Shown: positions 1 to 9,457 of the stretch, piece by piece
Numbering within the stretch: position 1 is the stretch's first letter
Layout: each line of letters opens with the position of its first letter
Assembly: GCF_003432075.1 (NCBI RefSeq)
Contig: NZ_QWBU01000001.1
Coordinates: 496,001-560,000 of the forward strand
Origin: Shinella sp. WSJ-2
Lineage (GTDB): Bacteria > Pseudomonadota > Alphaproteobacteria > Rhizobiales > Rhizobiaceae
DNA: 64,000 nucleotides
Reading direction: 5' to 3'
The notes under the pieces: model-generated
Told to the model about the DNA's origin: nothing
The model's database searches: none
The model's input: only the letters and a program-made list of their open reading frames with translations
Position numbers and translations under genes: made by a program

Positions 1-340
1 TGCCCGTGCCGCCGCCCATGCCGGCGGTAACGAAGCACATGTGGGTGCCGTTCAGGTGATCGATGATCTCGTCGATGCACTCTTCGGCAGCGGCGCGGCC
101 GACTTCCGGCTGCGAACCGGCGCCGAGGCCTTCCGTGACGGCGACACCCATCTGGATGATCCGCGAAGCCTTGGTCATGGTCAGCGCCTGAGCGTCGGTG
201 TTGGCAACGACGAAGTCGACGCCTTCCAGGCCCGCGGTGATCATGTTGTTGACGGCGTTGCCGCCACCGCCACCGACGCCGAAGACGGTGATGCGGGGCT
301 TCAGCTCGGTGATGTCCGGCTTCTGGAGCTTGATAGTCAT
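1..340 (-). CDS. ftsZ: Cell division protein FtsZ, N-terminal part (cut by window edge)
   Basis: FtsZ is the tubulin-like GTPase that forms the cytokinetic ring. Only the first 113 codons are present. The N-terminal GTP-binding loop [13 protein letters not shown] lies at residues 21-33, and the window ends inside the tubulin signature (GMGGGTG at 107-113). The start is the ATG at 340; the protein opens [20 protein letters not shown], typical of rhizobial FtsZ. It is the last gene of the dcw cluster seen here, 101 bp downstream of ftsA on the same strand. Confidence 0.97.
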   Translation of the reverse strand, partial: MTIKLQKPDITELKPRITVFGVGGGGGNAVNNMITAGLEGVDFVVANTDAQALTMTKASRIIQMGVAVTEGLGAGSQPEVGRAAAEECIDEIIDHLNGTHMCFVTAGMGGGTG

Positions 341-441
341 TGCAGTGTTCCTTTCGTTTCCGGCCGCTTCGCCCAGCCGGTCTATTCCCAAAACTCAGTT
401 GTCGGTCTTTCCCGGCACTCTCTACGCCGCCGGAAAACCCG

Positions 442-1773
442 TCAGAAACTTTCCTTCAGCCACTGTCCCATGCGGGCGATGCGGCCATTGCCCCCCGTCA
501 GCTGCGAGAGCATACCGCCCTGCACAGCGTGTTCTTCCAGTTCCGCGACCTGCGGATAGATCATCAGGCCGACCGCCGTCGAAAAGGCCGGGCCCTTCGC
601 CGCCGTCGGCAGGCCGGACACGCCGAGCGGGCGGCCGATGCGGACATTGCGGGCGAGGATGCGGCGGGCCGCTTCCGGCAGGCCCGTCAGCTGGCTGGCG
701 CCGCCCGTCAGCACAATCCGCTTGCCGACGATCGGCGAGAAGCCGGAACGCTGGATGCGGTCGCGAATGAGTTCGAGCGTCTCTTCGATACGGGCCCGCA
801 CGATGCGCGAGATGAGCGCGCGCGGCACATGGGTCGGCTGGTCACGGTCGTCTTCGCCGATCGGCGGGACGGTGAGGATGTCGCGCTCGTCGCCGGCATT
901 GGCGAGAGCGGAGCCGTGCACGACCTTCAGGCGCTCGGCGTCCTCGATACGGGTCGAGAGGCCGCGGGCAAGGTCGGTGGTGACGTGATGGCCGCCAAGG
1001 GACACCGCGTCGGAATGCACCAGCTTGCCTTCGGCGAAGACGGAGATCGTCGTCGTGCCGCCACCCATGTCGATGCAGGCGCAGCCGAGTTCGACTTCGT
1101 CGTCGACCAGAGCCGAAAGGCCACTGGCATAAGGCGTGGCAACCATGCCCTCGACGGAGAGGTGAGCACGGTTGATGCAGAGCTCGAGGTTCTTGAGCGA
1201 GGTGCGCTCGGCCGTCAGCACATGCATGTCGACCCCAAGCACGTCGCCATACATGGAGAGCGGATCGCGGATGCCGCGCTCGCCATCCAGCGAGAAGCCG
1301 GTCGGCAGCGAGTGGAGAATGGCACGGTCCTGGCGCAGCGACTGCTGGCCGGCAACGGCAAGCACCTTGCGCAGGTCGTTGGCATCGACTTCCTGACCAC
1401 CGAGATCGATGGTGGCAGTGTAGATGTCGCTCTGCAGGCGGCCGGCGGATACGTTGACGATCAGGCTCTCGATGGTGAGACCGGCCATGCGCTCGGCCGC
1501 ATCGACGGCGAGACGGACGACGCTTTCGGCAGCATCGAGATCGGCGATCACCCCGTTCTTCACACCGCGGGATTTCTGGTGGCCGATGCCGATGATCTCG
1601 ACATTGTGCGTGCGGCCCGGAAGGATTTCGCTCTCGGCGCGCGGCGTCAGCCGGCCGATCATGCAGACGACCTTGGTGGAACCGATGTCAAGGACCGAAA
1701 CGACGTGAGCCCGCTTGGAAGACAGCGGCTTCAAGCGCGGCAGGCCGAAATGGGACGAACCGAAAATGCTCAT
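442..1773 (-). CDS. ftsA: Cell division protein FtsA
   Basis: FtsA is an actin-like ATPase that tethers FtsZ filaments to the inner membrane and recruits later division proteins. The 443-residue product has the phosphate-1 loop DIGSTKVV at residues 29-36, a second nucleotide-binding motif CIDMGGGTTTISVF in the middle, and a C-terminal amphipathic helix ending MGQWLKESF that fits the conserved membrane-targeting tail. Its first codon overlaps the ftsQ stop by 4 bp (1770-1773), so translation is probably coupled. Length and motifs are as expected for an intact gene. Confidence 0.97.
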   Translation of the reverse strand: MSIFGSSHFGLPRLKPLSSKRAHVVSVLDIGSTKVVCMIGRLTPRAESEILPGRTHNVEIIGIGHQKSRGVKNGVIADLDAAESVVRLAVDAAERMAGLTIESLIVNVSAGRLQSDIYTATIDLGGQEVDANDLRKVLAVAGQQSLRQDRAILHSLPTGFSLDGERGIRDPLSMYGDVLGVDMHVLTAERTSLKNLELCINRAHLSVEGMVATPYASGLSALVDDEVELGCACIDMGGGTTTISVFAEGKLVHSDAVSLGGHHVTTDLARGLSTRIEDAERLKVVHGSALANAGDERDILTVPPIGEDDRDQPTHVPRALISRIVRARIEETLELIRDRIQRSGFSPIVGKRIVLTGGASQLTGLPEAARRILARNVRIGRPLGVSGLPTAAKGPAFSTAVGLMIYPQVAELEEHAVQGGMLSQLTGGNGRIARMGQWLKESF

Positions 1774-2690
1774 GTGCGCTTCGCTGCCTTCTTCAGGTCC
1801 TTGGCCCTCTGCTCGACCGCCTTATTGCGACGTTCGAGCGCCCCTTCCGTCAATTGAACCGTCGTGCGGTCTTCGAGACGCAGATCGACGGCTGCGATGT
1901 CGCGCTCCAGAAGCTGTTCGCTCGCATCGAGCGAGGCCAGCATGTCCATGGCGCGCGGCACATTGTGTTCCGGCAGCTTGACGACGATGCCGTTTTCGAG
2001 ACGCAGATCCCAACGGCGCCCGGCGACCCGGATATAGGCCTTCACCCGCGATTTGAGCTCCGGCCAGCTGTCGAACTCGTCGGAAAAGCTTGCCGCCGCG
2101 GTTTCGGCATCGCGACCGACGAACAGCGGCAGCGAGGAAAACTTGTTGTCGCGCAGCGGCGCGATCACGCTGCCGTTCTTCTCGATCAGCGAGAGGTCGG
2201 TGCCGTGCTGCCAGATCGCGAAGGCTTCGCGCTCCTTAAGCGCGATCTCGATCGTGCCCGGATAGACCTTGCGGACCGAGACGTCCTCGACCCAGGGCAG
2301 CTCGGTCAGCCGCTGGCGGGCTTCCTTGACGTCGAGGGCGACCAACGAGGTCGTGCCGTCGAGGCCGAGGCGCTCGAGAATGTCGATTTCCGAGGTCTCC
2401 CGGTTGCCCGAGACCTTCACGTCCTCGATGGCAAAGCCGATCGCTGTGGTCGAAGCCTGGGCGAAATCCTGCGAGTGGCCACCGAGCGACATGCCGTAGA
2501 GGCCGGTCGCGCCGATAAAGGCGACGGTGGCGATGCTGCCGGTATGACGCGGAATGTTAATTCGGCCAGCCGCGAGGCTGACGAGGAAGCGCACGACGCG
2601 GCGCAGCGGACGCGGCAGCACGCGACCGGCTTCCGGCTCTGCGAGGCCTGCGGGACGAACCCTACCCTTCTTGACGCTCAACGCAAACAC
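1770..2690 (-). CDS. ftsQ: Cell division protein FtsQ
   Basis: FtsQ is a single-pass inner membrane protein that links cytoplasmic and periplasmic divisome parts (FtsQLB). With a GTG start at 2690 the product is 306 residues: a basic cytoplasmic tail, one membrane segment at about 50-70, a POTRA domain from about residue 88 ([18 protein letters not shown]) and the FtsQ beta domain. I prefer 2690 because GGAGGA lies 6 nt upstream and the product begins MFALSVKKG; an upstream in-frame GTG at 2711 would add seven glycine-rich residues. The start lies inside the end of ddl, so the two are coupled. Confidence 0.92.
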   Translation of the reverse strand: MFALSVKKGRVRPAGLAEPEAGRVLPRPLRRVVRFLVSLAAGRINIPRHTGSIATVAFIGATGLYGMSLGGHSQDFAQASTTAIGFAIEDVKVSGNRETSEIDILERLGLDGTTSLVALDVKEARQRLTELPWVEDVSVRKVYPGTIEIALKEREAFAIWQHGTDLSLIEKNGSVIAPLRDNKFSSLPLFVGRDAETAAASFSDEFDSWPELKSRVKAYIRVAGRRWDLRLENGIVVKLPEHNVPRAMDMLASLDASEQLLERDIAAVDLRLEDRTTVQLTEGALERRNKAVEQRAKDLKKAAKRT

Positions 2691-3604
2691 GACGCGTCCT
2701 CCACCATCCACTTCAAGAATTCACCAAAGGAATGGCCGGCATGATCGGCCATTTCGGGCACCAGGGAGGTGGGGGTCATGCCGGGCTGGGTGTTGATTTC
2801 CAGCCAGATCAGCTCGCCATTCTCGGAGAAACGATCGTCGTAGCGGAAGTCGGAACGGCTGACGCCACGGCACCCGATCGCTTGATGCGCCTTGAGTGCG
2901 AGTGTTTGTACTTTTTGGTAAATATTTGGTGAAATCTGCGCCGGGATGACGTGTTTCGAACCACCTTTTACGTATTTGGAATCATAGTCGTAGAAGGCGT
3001 GGCCCTGCGGCACCACTTCGGTCACGCCGAGCGCCACATCGCCCATGACGCCGCAGGTGAGTTCGCGGCCATAGACGTAGCGTTCAACCATGACGCTGTC
3101 GCCGTAGCGCCATTCCTGCGAGGTGATGATCTGCGGCGGATGCGACTGGTCTTCCTTGACCATGACAACGCCGAAGGAGGACCCCTCGCGCACGGGCTTC
3201 ACCACGTATGGCGGCTTCATCGGGTGGCTGGAGGTGAATTCGAATCGGTTCATCAGCCGCTGCTCGGCGACAGGAATGCCGGCGGCCTTGGCGACGATCT
3301 TCGCCTGCGCCTTATCCATGGCGAGCGCGGAGGCGAGCACGCCGGAATGGGTATAGGGAATTTCGAGATATTCGAGCACGCCCTGAATGGTGCCGTCCTC
3401 GCCGAAGGGGCCATGCAGCGCATTGAAGGCGACGTCGGGCTTCAGCTCGGCAAGCACGCTGGCAATATCATGACCGACATCGACGCGAGTGACCTTATAG
3501 CCGACCGCCTCGAGCGCATCCGCGCAGGCGTTGCCCGACGAAAGGCTCACCGGCCGTTCCGACGAAAAACCACCCATCAACATCGCGACGTGCTTGACGC
3601 TCAT
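2678..3604 (-). CDS. ddl: D-alanine--D-alanine ligase
   Basis: Ddl joins two D-alanines with ATP to make the D-Ala-D-Ala dipeptide that MurF adds to the muropeptide precursor. The 308-residue product is an ATP-grasp enzyme: N-terminal [30 protein letters not shown] in the middle, [12 protein letters not shown] and the Mg-binding [15 protein letters not shown] near the C-terminus. The ATG at 3604 is preceded by GAGGG; an in-frame codon 24 nt upstream lacks support. It is the first gene of the ddl-ftsQ-ftsA-ftsZ unit and follows an intergenic region with clustered GANTC sites. Confidence 0.96.
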   Translation of the reverse strand: MSVKHVAMLMGGFSSERPVSLSSGNACADALEAVGYKVTRVDVGHDIASVLAELKPDVAFNALHGPFGEDGTIQGVLEYLEIPYTHSGVLASALAMDKAQAKIVAKAAGIPVAEQRLMNRFEFTSSHPMKPPYVVKPVREGSSFGVVMVKEDQSHPPQIITSQEWRYGDSVMVERYVYGRELTCGVMGDVALGVTEVVPQGHAFYDYDSKYVKGGSKHVIPAQISPNIYQKVQTLALKAHQAIGCRGVSRSDFRYDDRFSENGELIWLEINTQPGMTPTSLVPEMADHAGHSFGEFLKWMVEDASCLR

Positions 3605-4034
3605 GAAACCCTCAACTGAATACCGCACACTGCCCCTCGTCGCTTGTGCGGACCTGATTTTCGCTCCGGATCCGACTCGGGCGACCGAGATGGGACCACT
3701 AGAGCGGCATTAAGGTTAATGAAGCGTTTACTTTCGTTAACCTGACCCGCCGCGGGACGAATTTTCCTCATCCGAATCAAGTCACGCTTCGATTCCTCTT
3801 CTGGAATCAGAGAGTTGCGACCGACGCAAGAAAAACCAAAAAATTAGAGGATGCTGAGCAACGAGCAGGATGGCGGGAAGCCTTGGTAAATGCCGGGAAA
3901 CCGGCGGAGACCGAAAAGTACGATTTTTCGCCCGTATGCGATCTTTTATTGTTTCATCGACCGCACGGTTAACGTAATAGAACCCCGCTGCCTCCAAAGA
4001 CGGCAAACAAGAAACATTAAAAAAGGCACCCACG
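3605..4034. other. 430-bp divergent intergenic region between ddl and the MHS transporter
   Basis: No convincing gene is present. The region must carry the promoter for ddl-ftsQAZ (minus strand) and one for the transporter (plus strand). It contains four GANTC sites (3674, 3774, 3791, 3804) and an inverted repeat AGGTTAA (3713-3719) / TTAACCT (3737-3743) with a 17-nt spacer. The stretch next to the transporter (about 3820-4030) is AT-rich compared with its surroundings, with no clear -35/-10 pair that I would defend. Confidence 0.7.
3674..3808. promoter_or_regulatory. Cluster of four GANTC (CcrM) sites upstream of ddl-ftsQAZ
   Basis: GACTC at 3674-3678, GAATC at 3774-3778, GATTC at 3791-3795 and GAATC at 3804-3808. 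GANTC is the target of the cell-cycle methyltransferase CcrM of Alphaproteobacteria, and GcrA acts at such methylated promoters. The role here is inferred from position upstream of division genes. Confidence 0.55.
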
Positions 4035-5339
4035 ATGAGTAACACACTCGCTTCCGGGTCGCCGACCGCAACGCATTCCAACCGTGCCGGGCTGAACTCC
4101 CCGGCCCGCGTTCTTTTTGCAAGTCTGGTCGGAACGACCATCGAATTCTTCGATTTCTACGTTTACGCCACCGCCGCCGTGCTGGTCTTCCCGACGCTGT
4201 TCTTCCCGAACAACGATCCGACGACAGCGCTGCTCGCGTCCTTCGCGACCTTCTCCATCGCCTTCTTCGCCCGCCCGCTCGGCGCCATCGTCTTCGGACA
4301 TTACGGCGACCGTATCGGCCGCAAGGCGACGCTGGTCGCTGCGCTTCTGACCATGGGCGTCTCGACCGTGATCATCGGCCTCCTGCCCTCTTACGAGAGC
4401 ATTGGCGTGCTCGCGCCGCTGCTCTTGGCGCTCTGCCGATTCGGCCAGGGTTTTGGTCTCGGCGGTGAATGGGGCGGCGCGGTGCTGCTCGCCACGGAAA
4501 ATGCCCCTCCGGGCAAGCGCAGCTGGTACGGCATGTTCCCGCAGCTGGGCGCGCCGGTCGGCCTGTTCCTCTCCTCCGGCATCTTCTGGCTGCTGCTGCA
4601 TGTCATGTCGCAGGAAACGCTCCTCGCCTGGGGCTGGCGCATTCCCTTCGTCGCCTCGATCGTGCTGATCGCCGTCGGCCTGTGGGTCCGCCTGTCGATC
4701 ACCGAGACGCCGGCCTTCCAGAAGGCCATCGAGAAGCAGGAGCGTGTGGAGGTGCCCGTTGTGGAGCTCTTCCGCAACCACAAGCGCAGCCTCGTGCTCG
4801 GCACTTTCGTGGCGCTCGCCACCTTCGTGCTGTTCTACATCGGCTCGGCCTATCTGCTTTCCTACAACGTCAAGGTTCTCGGCATTCCTTTCGTCGAGGC
4901 GCTGGAAGTGCAGCTGCTGGGCTCGGTGCTCTTCGGTCTCTTCATTCCGATCGCCGGCAAGCTCGCAGAACGTTTCGGCCGGCGTGAAGTGCTCATCCTC
5001 ACGACCGTCCTGATCGGCGTGTTCTCGTTCTTCCTGCCGGGCCTGATGACCGGCGGCGAAACGTCGATCTTCGTCTTCGTGATCTTCGCGATGGCACTGA
5101 TGGGCATGACCTACGGCCTGATCGGCACGGCGCTGGCCGCGCCCTTCCCGACGCGGGTGCGCTATACCGGCTCGTCGATCACCTTCAATTTCGCCGGCAT
5201 CTTCGGCGCCTCGCTCGCGCCCTATATCGCGACATGGCTGCAGGCGAATTACGGCATGACCTATGTCGGCTACTATCTCGGCATCGCCGCCGTGATTACG
5301 CTCGCCTGCATCCTGCTTTCAGGCAAGGAAGAGGTCTGA
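4035..5339 (+). CDS. MHS-family MFS transporter (metabolite:H+ symporter type)
   Basis: A 434-residue, 12-helix major facilitator of the metabolite:H+ symporter family (relatives carry shikimate, alpha-ketoglutarate, proline/betaine or citrate). Family features are GTTIEFFDFYVYATA at 33-47 in helix 1 and the loop 2-3 signature GHYGDRIGRKATL at about 88-100, plus FGQGFGLGGEWGGAVLL in helix 4. The substrate cannot be told from sequence. It is the only plus-strand gene within the dcw cluster and ends at a strong bidirectional terminator shared with the convergent aquaporin gene. There is no ABC or regulator partner nearby to hint at the substrate. Confidence 0.88.
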   Translation: MSNTLASGSPTATHSNRAGLNSPARVLFASLVGTTIEFFDFYVYATAAVLVFPTLFFPNNDPTTALLASFATFSIAFFARPLGAIVFGHYGDRIGRKATLVAALLTMGVSTVIIGLLPSYESIGVLAPLLLALCRFGQGFGLGGEWGGAVLLATENAPPGKRSWYGMFPQLGAPVGLFLSSGIFWLLLHVMSQETLLAWGWRIPFVASIVLIAVGLWVRLSITETPAFQKAIEKQERVEVPVVELFRNHKRSLVLGTFVALATFVLFYIGSAYLLSYNVKVLGIPFVEALEVQLLGSVLFGLFIPIAGKLAERFGRREVLILTTVLIGVFSFFLPGLMTGGETSIFVFVIFAMALMGMTYGLIGTALAAPFPTRVRYTGSSITFNFAGIFGASLAPYIATWLQANYGMTYVGYYLGIAAVITLACILLSGKEEV

Positions 5340-5363
5340 GTCTTTTAAAAAAGGCCGCGAATC

Positions 5364-5396
5364 AAAAACCCGCCGTGGCGACACGGCGGGTTTTTT
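5364..5396. terminator. Bidirectional Rho-independent terminator
   Basis: Perfect stem CCCGCCGTG / CACGGCGGG (5369-5377 / 5382-5390) with a GCGA tetraloop, flanked by A5 and T6. It lies between the convergent MHS transporter and aqpZ genes and can serve both strands. Confidence 0.93.
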
Positions 5397-5408
5397 GCCT
5401 TGAAGAGA

Positions 5409-6095
5409 TCAGTCGTTTTCGCCGACGATCTTCCAGATCACACCGCCGATGACGGCGCCGACGATCGGGGCCACCCAGAACAGCCAGAGCTGCGAGAGGG
5501 CCGCCGTCTCGGCAAACAGTGCCACGCCCGTCGAGCGGGCCGGGTTCACCGAGGTGTTGGTGACCGGGATCGAGACGAGGTGGATCAGCGTCAGGCCGAG
5601 ACCGATGGCGATCGGCGCAAAGCCGGCCGGTGCGCGGCCATGGGTGGAGCCGAGGATGATGATGAGGAAGAACGCCGTCAGCACCACTTCCGCCACCAGC
5701 GCCGCCGTCAGCGAATAGCCGCCGGGCGACAGTTCGCCATAGCCGTTCGAGGCGAAGCCGCCGGCGGCAAAGCCGGCCTTGCCGGATGCGATGAGATAGA
5801 GCACCGCCGCTGCGGCAACAGCACCGACGACCTGCGCCACGATATAGGGCACAAGGCTGGAGGCTGGGAACTTACCGGCGACCGTCAGGCCGACGGAGAC
5901 AGCCGGGTTGAAGTGGCCGCCCGAAATGCCGCCGACCGTATAGGCCATGGTCAGAACCGTCAGGCCGAAGGCGAAGGAAACGCCGAGCAGGCCGATACCG
6001 ACTTCCGGAAATGCGGCCGCCAGCACGGCGCTGCCGCAGCCACCGAAGACGAGCCAGAATGTGCCGAGAAATTCGGCCGAAAGTTTTTTAAACAT
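5409..6095 (-). CDS. aqpZ: Aquaporin Z (water channel)
   Basis: A 228-residue, six-helix major intrinsic protein. Both NPA boxes are present (63-65 in HFNPAVS and 184-186 in VNPARS). Aligned with E. coli AqpZ, the aromatic/arginine filter is F43, H172, T181 and R187, the classical water-selective set. The ATG at 6095 follows a GGGG-containing leader. A paralogue lies 121 bp upstream in the same orientation, so this is a tandem duplication. Its placement between ddl and murB, inside the division cluster, is unusual but says nothing direct about function. Confidence 0.95.
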   Translation of the reverse strand: MFKKLSAEFLGTFWLVFGGCGSAVLAAAFPEVGIGLLGVSFAFGLTVLTMAYTVGGISGGHFNPAVSVGLTVAGKFPASSLVPYIVAQVVGAVAAAAVLYLIASGKAGFAAGGFASNGYGELSPGGYSLTAALVAEVVLTAFFLIIILGSTHGRAPAGFAPIAIGLGLTLIHLVSIPVTNTSVNPARSTGVALFAETAALSQLWLFWVAPIVGAVIGGVIWKIVGEND

Positions 6096-6216
6096 GAGTG
6101 CCCCCTATCCAGGCCCCGCTGGAGCGAGGCCAGTCGCGCAACCATAGCACGACTGGGGCTAGATTTCGCTAAACTTATCTGAATGAAGTCTGAACGAAGC
6201 AAAATATTCGAAAACC

Positions 6217-6927
6217 CTAATTCGAAACATGAATTTCCGCTGTATCCCGCTCGCCGATTGCCTTCCAGACCAGCGTACCGACAACGGCGCCGAGCATGGG
6301 CGCAAGCCAGAACAGCCAGAGCTGTGATAAGGCCGCCGTATCGGCAAACAGCGCAAGACCGGTCGACCGGGCCGGGTTGAGCGACGTGTTGGTGATCGGG
6401 ATCGAGACGAGGTTGATCGCCGTGAGGCTGAGGCCAATGGAGACAGGCGCGAAGCCGGTGGGAACACGCGCATGGATGGAGCCGAGGATCACGAAAAGAA
6501 ACAGCGTCATCAGCACCACCTCAGAAACCAGCGCCGCCGTTAGCGAATAACCACCTGGCGACAACGCGCCGTAGCCATTGGCGCCAAAGCCGCCCGGCAA
6601 AAAACCGGCCTTGCCGGAGGCGACGAGATAGAGCGTTGCCGCGGCCGCCGTCGCGCCCGCCACCTGTGCGACGGCATAGGGCAGCACCTGCGCTGCGGGG
6701 AATTTGCCGGCGACGGCAAGGCCGACGGAGACGGCCGGGTTCATATGGCCCCCGGAAATGCCACCGATCGCATAGAGCATCGCCATCAGCGCGATACCGG
6801 CGGAGAAGGAAATGCCGACAATGCCGATCCCAATCTGCGGAAAGGCCGCGGCCAGAATACCGCTGCCGCTACCGATGAAGATGAGCCAGAAGGTGCCGAT
6901 GAATTCGGCGGTCAGTTTTTTCAACAA
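6217..6927 (-). CDS. Aquaporin Z paralogue with altered selectivity filter
   Basis: A second major intrinsic protein, 236 residues if begun at the TTG at 6927. That start aligns exactly with the ATG of the neighbouring aqpZ (MLKKLTAEF against MFKKLSAEF) and both are preceded by GGGGGCA or GGGGCA; an in-frame ATG at 6969 would add 14 residues with no counterpart. Both NPA boxes are intact (63-65 and 184-186). The filter differs: position 43 is Ala (not Phe) and 172 is Asn (not His), while T181 and R187 remain. This predicts a wider, less water-selective pore. It ends 121 bp before aqpZ. Confidence 0.9.
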   Translation of the reverse strand: MLKKLTAEFIGTFWLIFIGSGSGILAAAFPQIGIGIVGISFSAGIALMAMLYAIGGISGGHMNPAVSVGLAVAGKFPAAQVLPYAVAQVAGATAAAATLYLVASGKAGFLPGGFGANGYGALSPGGYSLTAALVSEVVLMTLFLFVILGSIHARVPTGFAPVSIGLSLTAINLVSIPITNTSLNPARSTGLALFADTAALSQLWLFWLAPMLGAVVGTLVWKAIGERDTAEIHVSN

Positions 6928-7070
6928 GAATGCCCCCAACGCCCCGCAAAGCAGGGCCGCGCGCCGCATCGGGCGCGCGATGTCACAAGTTTTGGATGGA
7001 CTTGCCTGTGGGGGAGAGGGAGTGCGCTGCGCCTGAGGCGCCCGGGAACTCCCCAGCAAGGGTAGACGGA

Positions 7071-8045
7071 TCAGGCCGTTGCGCGGCCCAAAAACTCCTT
7101 GACCTCATAGCCCGGCATGAAATTGCCGAGACGCTTGATTTCCCATTGCAGCAGGATGCCGGACTGCTCCAGCACACGGCTGCGCACGGTTTCGCCGAGA
7201 TATTCCAGCTCGTAGCCGGTCGCCTGTCCCGTATTGATCATGAAATTGCAGTGCATCGGCGACATCTGCGCGCCGCCGATCAGCATGCCACGGCAACCGG
7301 CCTCGTCGATGAGCTTCCAGGCCGAATGGCCCTCGGGATTCTTGAAGGTCGAGCCGCCGGTCTTTTCGCGGATCGGCTGGACGGTCTCGCGGTGCTGGCG
7401 CACGGCGTCCATCTTGGCGCGAATCTCCTCCTTGTCGCCCGCCTGTCCGCGAAAGACGGCGTGCGTGAAGATCAGATCGCTCGGGGCCGTCGACTTGCGG
7501 TAGCTGTAGCCCATATCCGCATTGGAGAGCACATGCTGGTTGCCCTTGCGGTCGATGGCGTGAACCTCGACGACGAGGTCCTTGGTTTCGCCGCCGTTGG
7601 CACCGGCATTCATCCGCAACGCGCCGCCGATCGAACCGGGAATGCCGTAATAGAACTCGAAGCCCGCAATGTTGTGGTCGAGCGCCATGGCGGCGATGTT
7701 CTTGTCCGGGCAAATGCCGCCCGCCTTGATCGTGTTGTCGCCGACGAGCTCGACATCGCCGAAACCCTTGGCCGACAGGCGGATGACGATGCCCGGAATG
7801 CCACCGTCGCGAACCAGGAGGTTCGAACCCACGCCGGTCACAGTCAGCGGCACGTCTTCCGGCACCAGCTTCAGGAAGGTTGCGAGGTCTTCGACGTCAT
7901 GCGGATGGAACATCAGTTCGGCAAGGCCGCCGGCACGGAACCAGGTCACGCGGTCCATTGGCGCATCCGGCGTCAGACGGCCGCGCACCTCTTTGATGCC
8001 CTCGCCCAGCGACGCCAGAAGTTTTGCTCCATCGACCGTTCTCAT
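7071..8045 (-). CDS. murB: UDP-N-acetylenolpyruvoylglucosamine reductase MurB
   Basis: MurB uses NADPH and FAD to reduce UDP-GlcNAc-enolpyruvate to UDP-MurNAc in the cytoplasm. The 324-residue product has the FAD-binding [12 protein letters not shown] at 71-82, the YSYRKS segment at 180-185, and [10 protein letters not shown] at 230-239 carrying the catalytic serine. It overlaps the end of murC by 4 bp (8042-8045, ATGA), typical of coupled translation. Downstream, the dcw order is interrupted by the aquaporin pair. Confidence 0.97.
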   Translation of the reverse strand: MRTVDGAKLLASLGEGIKEVRGRLTPDAPMDRVTWFRAGGLAELMFHPHDVEDLATFLKLVPEDVPLTVTGVGSNLLVRDGGIPGIVIRLSAKGFGDVELVGDNTIKAGGICPDKNIAAMALDHNIAGFEFYYGIPGSIGGALRMNAGANGGETKDLVVEVHAIDRKGNQHVLSNADMGYSYRKSTAPSDLIFTHAVFRGQAGDKEEIRAKMDAVRQHRETVQPIREKTGGSTFKNPEGHSAWKLIDEAGCRGMLIGGAQMSPMHCNFMINTGQATGYELEYLGETVRSRVLEQSGILLQWEIKRLGNFMPGYEVKEFLGRATA

Positions 8046-9457
8046 GCCACCTCACCCGAAATGCCTGCCAATTCCTTCGGCAGCGCCTGCGCCCAATGCG
8101 TGATGCTGCCAGCCCCCAAGAGAACCACGAAATCGCCGGGCTTTGCAATGCCGGCGACGATCCCGGCCAGTCCCTCCGGGGAGGCCAGAAACCGCGCATC
8201 GCGATGACCGGCCGCCCTGATGCGGGAAACCAGTTCTTCGGCGGTCACGCCATCGATCGGGTCCTCGCCCGCCGCATAGATCGGCGGAATCATAATCGTG
8301 TCGGCATCGTTGAAGCAGCCAGCGAACTCCTCGAAGAGGCTCGCGACGCGGCTGTAGCGGTGCGGCTGGTGGACGGCGATGATGCGGCCGGAGCAGGCCT
8401 CGCGCGCGGCGCGCAGCACGGCCTTGATCTCGACCGGATGGTGGCCGTAGTCGTCATAGACGTTCACACCGTTCCAGCTGCCGGTGAAGGTGAAGCGGCG
8501 TTTGACGCCGCCGAAGCTTGCAAGCCCCTTGGCGATCAGATCCGGCGAAATGCCGAGACGCTGCGCGACCGCAATAGCCGCCGTGGCGTTGGACACATTG
8601 TGTCGGCCGGGCATCGGCAGGCGCAAGTCCTTCAGCGAAATTACCTGGCCGGTACGGCGGCGGCGGATTTCGACGTCGAAAACCGAGACCGCGCCGTCCA
8701 TGCGAATGTTGGAAAAGCGCACGTCGGCCTGCGGGTTCTCGCCGTAGGTGATGACCTTACGGTCCTCGATGCGGCTGACCATGGCCTGAACTTCGGGATG
8801 ATCGAGGCACATGACACCGAAGCCGTAGAACGGCACGTTCTCGACGAACTGGCGGAAGGCCGCGCGCACGGCGTCGAAATTGCCGTAGTGGTCGAGATGT
8901 TCGGGGTCGATATTGGTGACGATGGCGATTTCGGCCGGCAGCTTCAGGAAGGTGCCGTCCGATTCGTCGGCCTCCACCACCATCCACTCGCCCTCACCCA
9001 TGCGGGCATTGGTGCCATAGGCGTTGATGATGCCGCCATTGATGACCGTCGGGTCGAGGCCACCGGCTTCCAGCAGCGTCGCGACCATCGAGGTGGTCGT
9101 CGTCTTGCCATGCGTACCGCCGACGGCGATGGCATTGCGAAAGCGCATCAGCTCAGCGAGCATTTCCGCGCGGCGCACGACGGGCAGCAGCTTTTCGCGC
9201 GCCGCGACGAGTTCCGGATTGCCCTTCTTGATGGCGGTGGAAACGACGACGACTTCGGCCTCACCCAGGTTCTCGGCCTTGTGACCGACGAAAACCTCGA
9301 TACCCTTGTCGCGCAGACGCTGCACATTGGCGCTGTCTGCCTGGTCGGAGCCCTGCACCTTGTGGCCGAGATTGTGCAGCACTTCGGCAATACCGCTCAT
9401 GCCGATACCGCCAATGCCAATGAAATGAACGAGCCCTATGCTCTTCGGCATCTTCAT
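8042..9457 (-). CDS. murC: UDP-N-acetylmuramate--L-alanine ligase MurC
   Basis: MurC adds L-alanine to UDP-MurNAc with ATP, the first step of stem-peptide synthesis. The 471-residue product begins with a Rossmann domain ([17 protein letters not shown] at 11-27), followed by the Mur ligase P-loop GGTHGKTTT at 113-121 and the C-terminal ligase domain containing [12 protein letters not shown]. It overlaps murG by 4 bp and murB by 4 bp. Intact, normal length. Confidence 0.97.
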   Translation of the reverse strand: MKMPKSIGLVHFIGIGGIGMSGIAEVLHNLGHKVQGSDQADSANVQRLRDKGIEVFVGHKAENLGEAEVVVVSTAIKKGNPELVAAREKLLPVVRRAEMLAELMRFRNAIAVGGTHGKTTTTSMVATLLEAGGLDPTVINGGIINAYGTNARMGEGEWMVVEADESDGTFLKLPAEIAIVTNIDPEHLDHYGNFDAVRAAFRQFVENVPFYGFGVMCLDHPEVQAMVSRIEDRKVITYGENPQADVRFSNIRMDGAVSVFDVEIRRRRTGQVISLKDLRLPMPGRHNVSNATAAIAVAQRLGISPDLIAKGLASFGGVKRRFTFTGSWNGVNVYDDYGHHPVEIKAVLRAAREACSGRIIAVHQPHRYSRVASLFEEFAGCFNDADTIMIPPIYAAGEDPIDGVTAEELVSRIRAAGHRDARFLASPEGLAGIVAGIAKPGDFVVLLGAGSITHWAQALPKELAGISGEVA

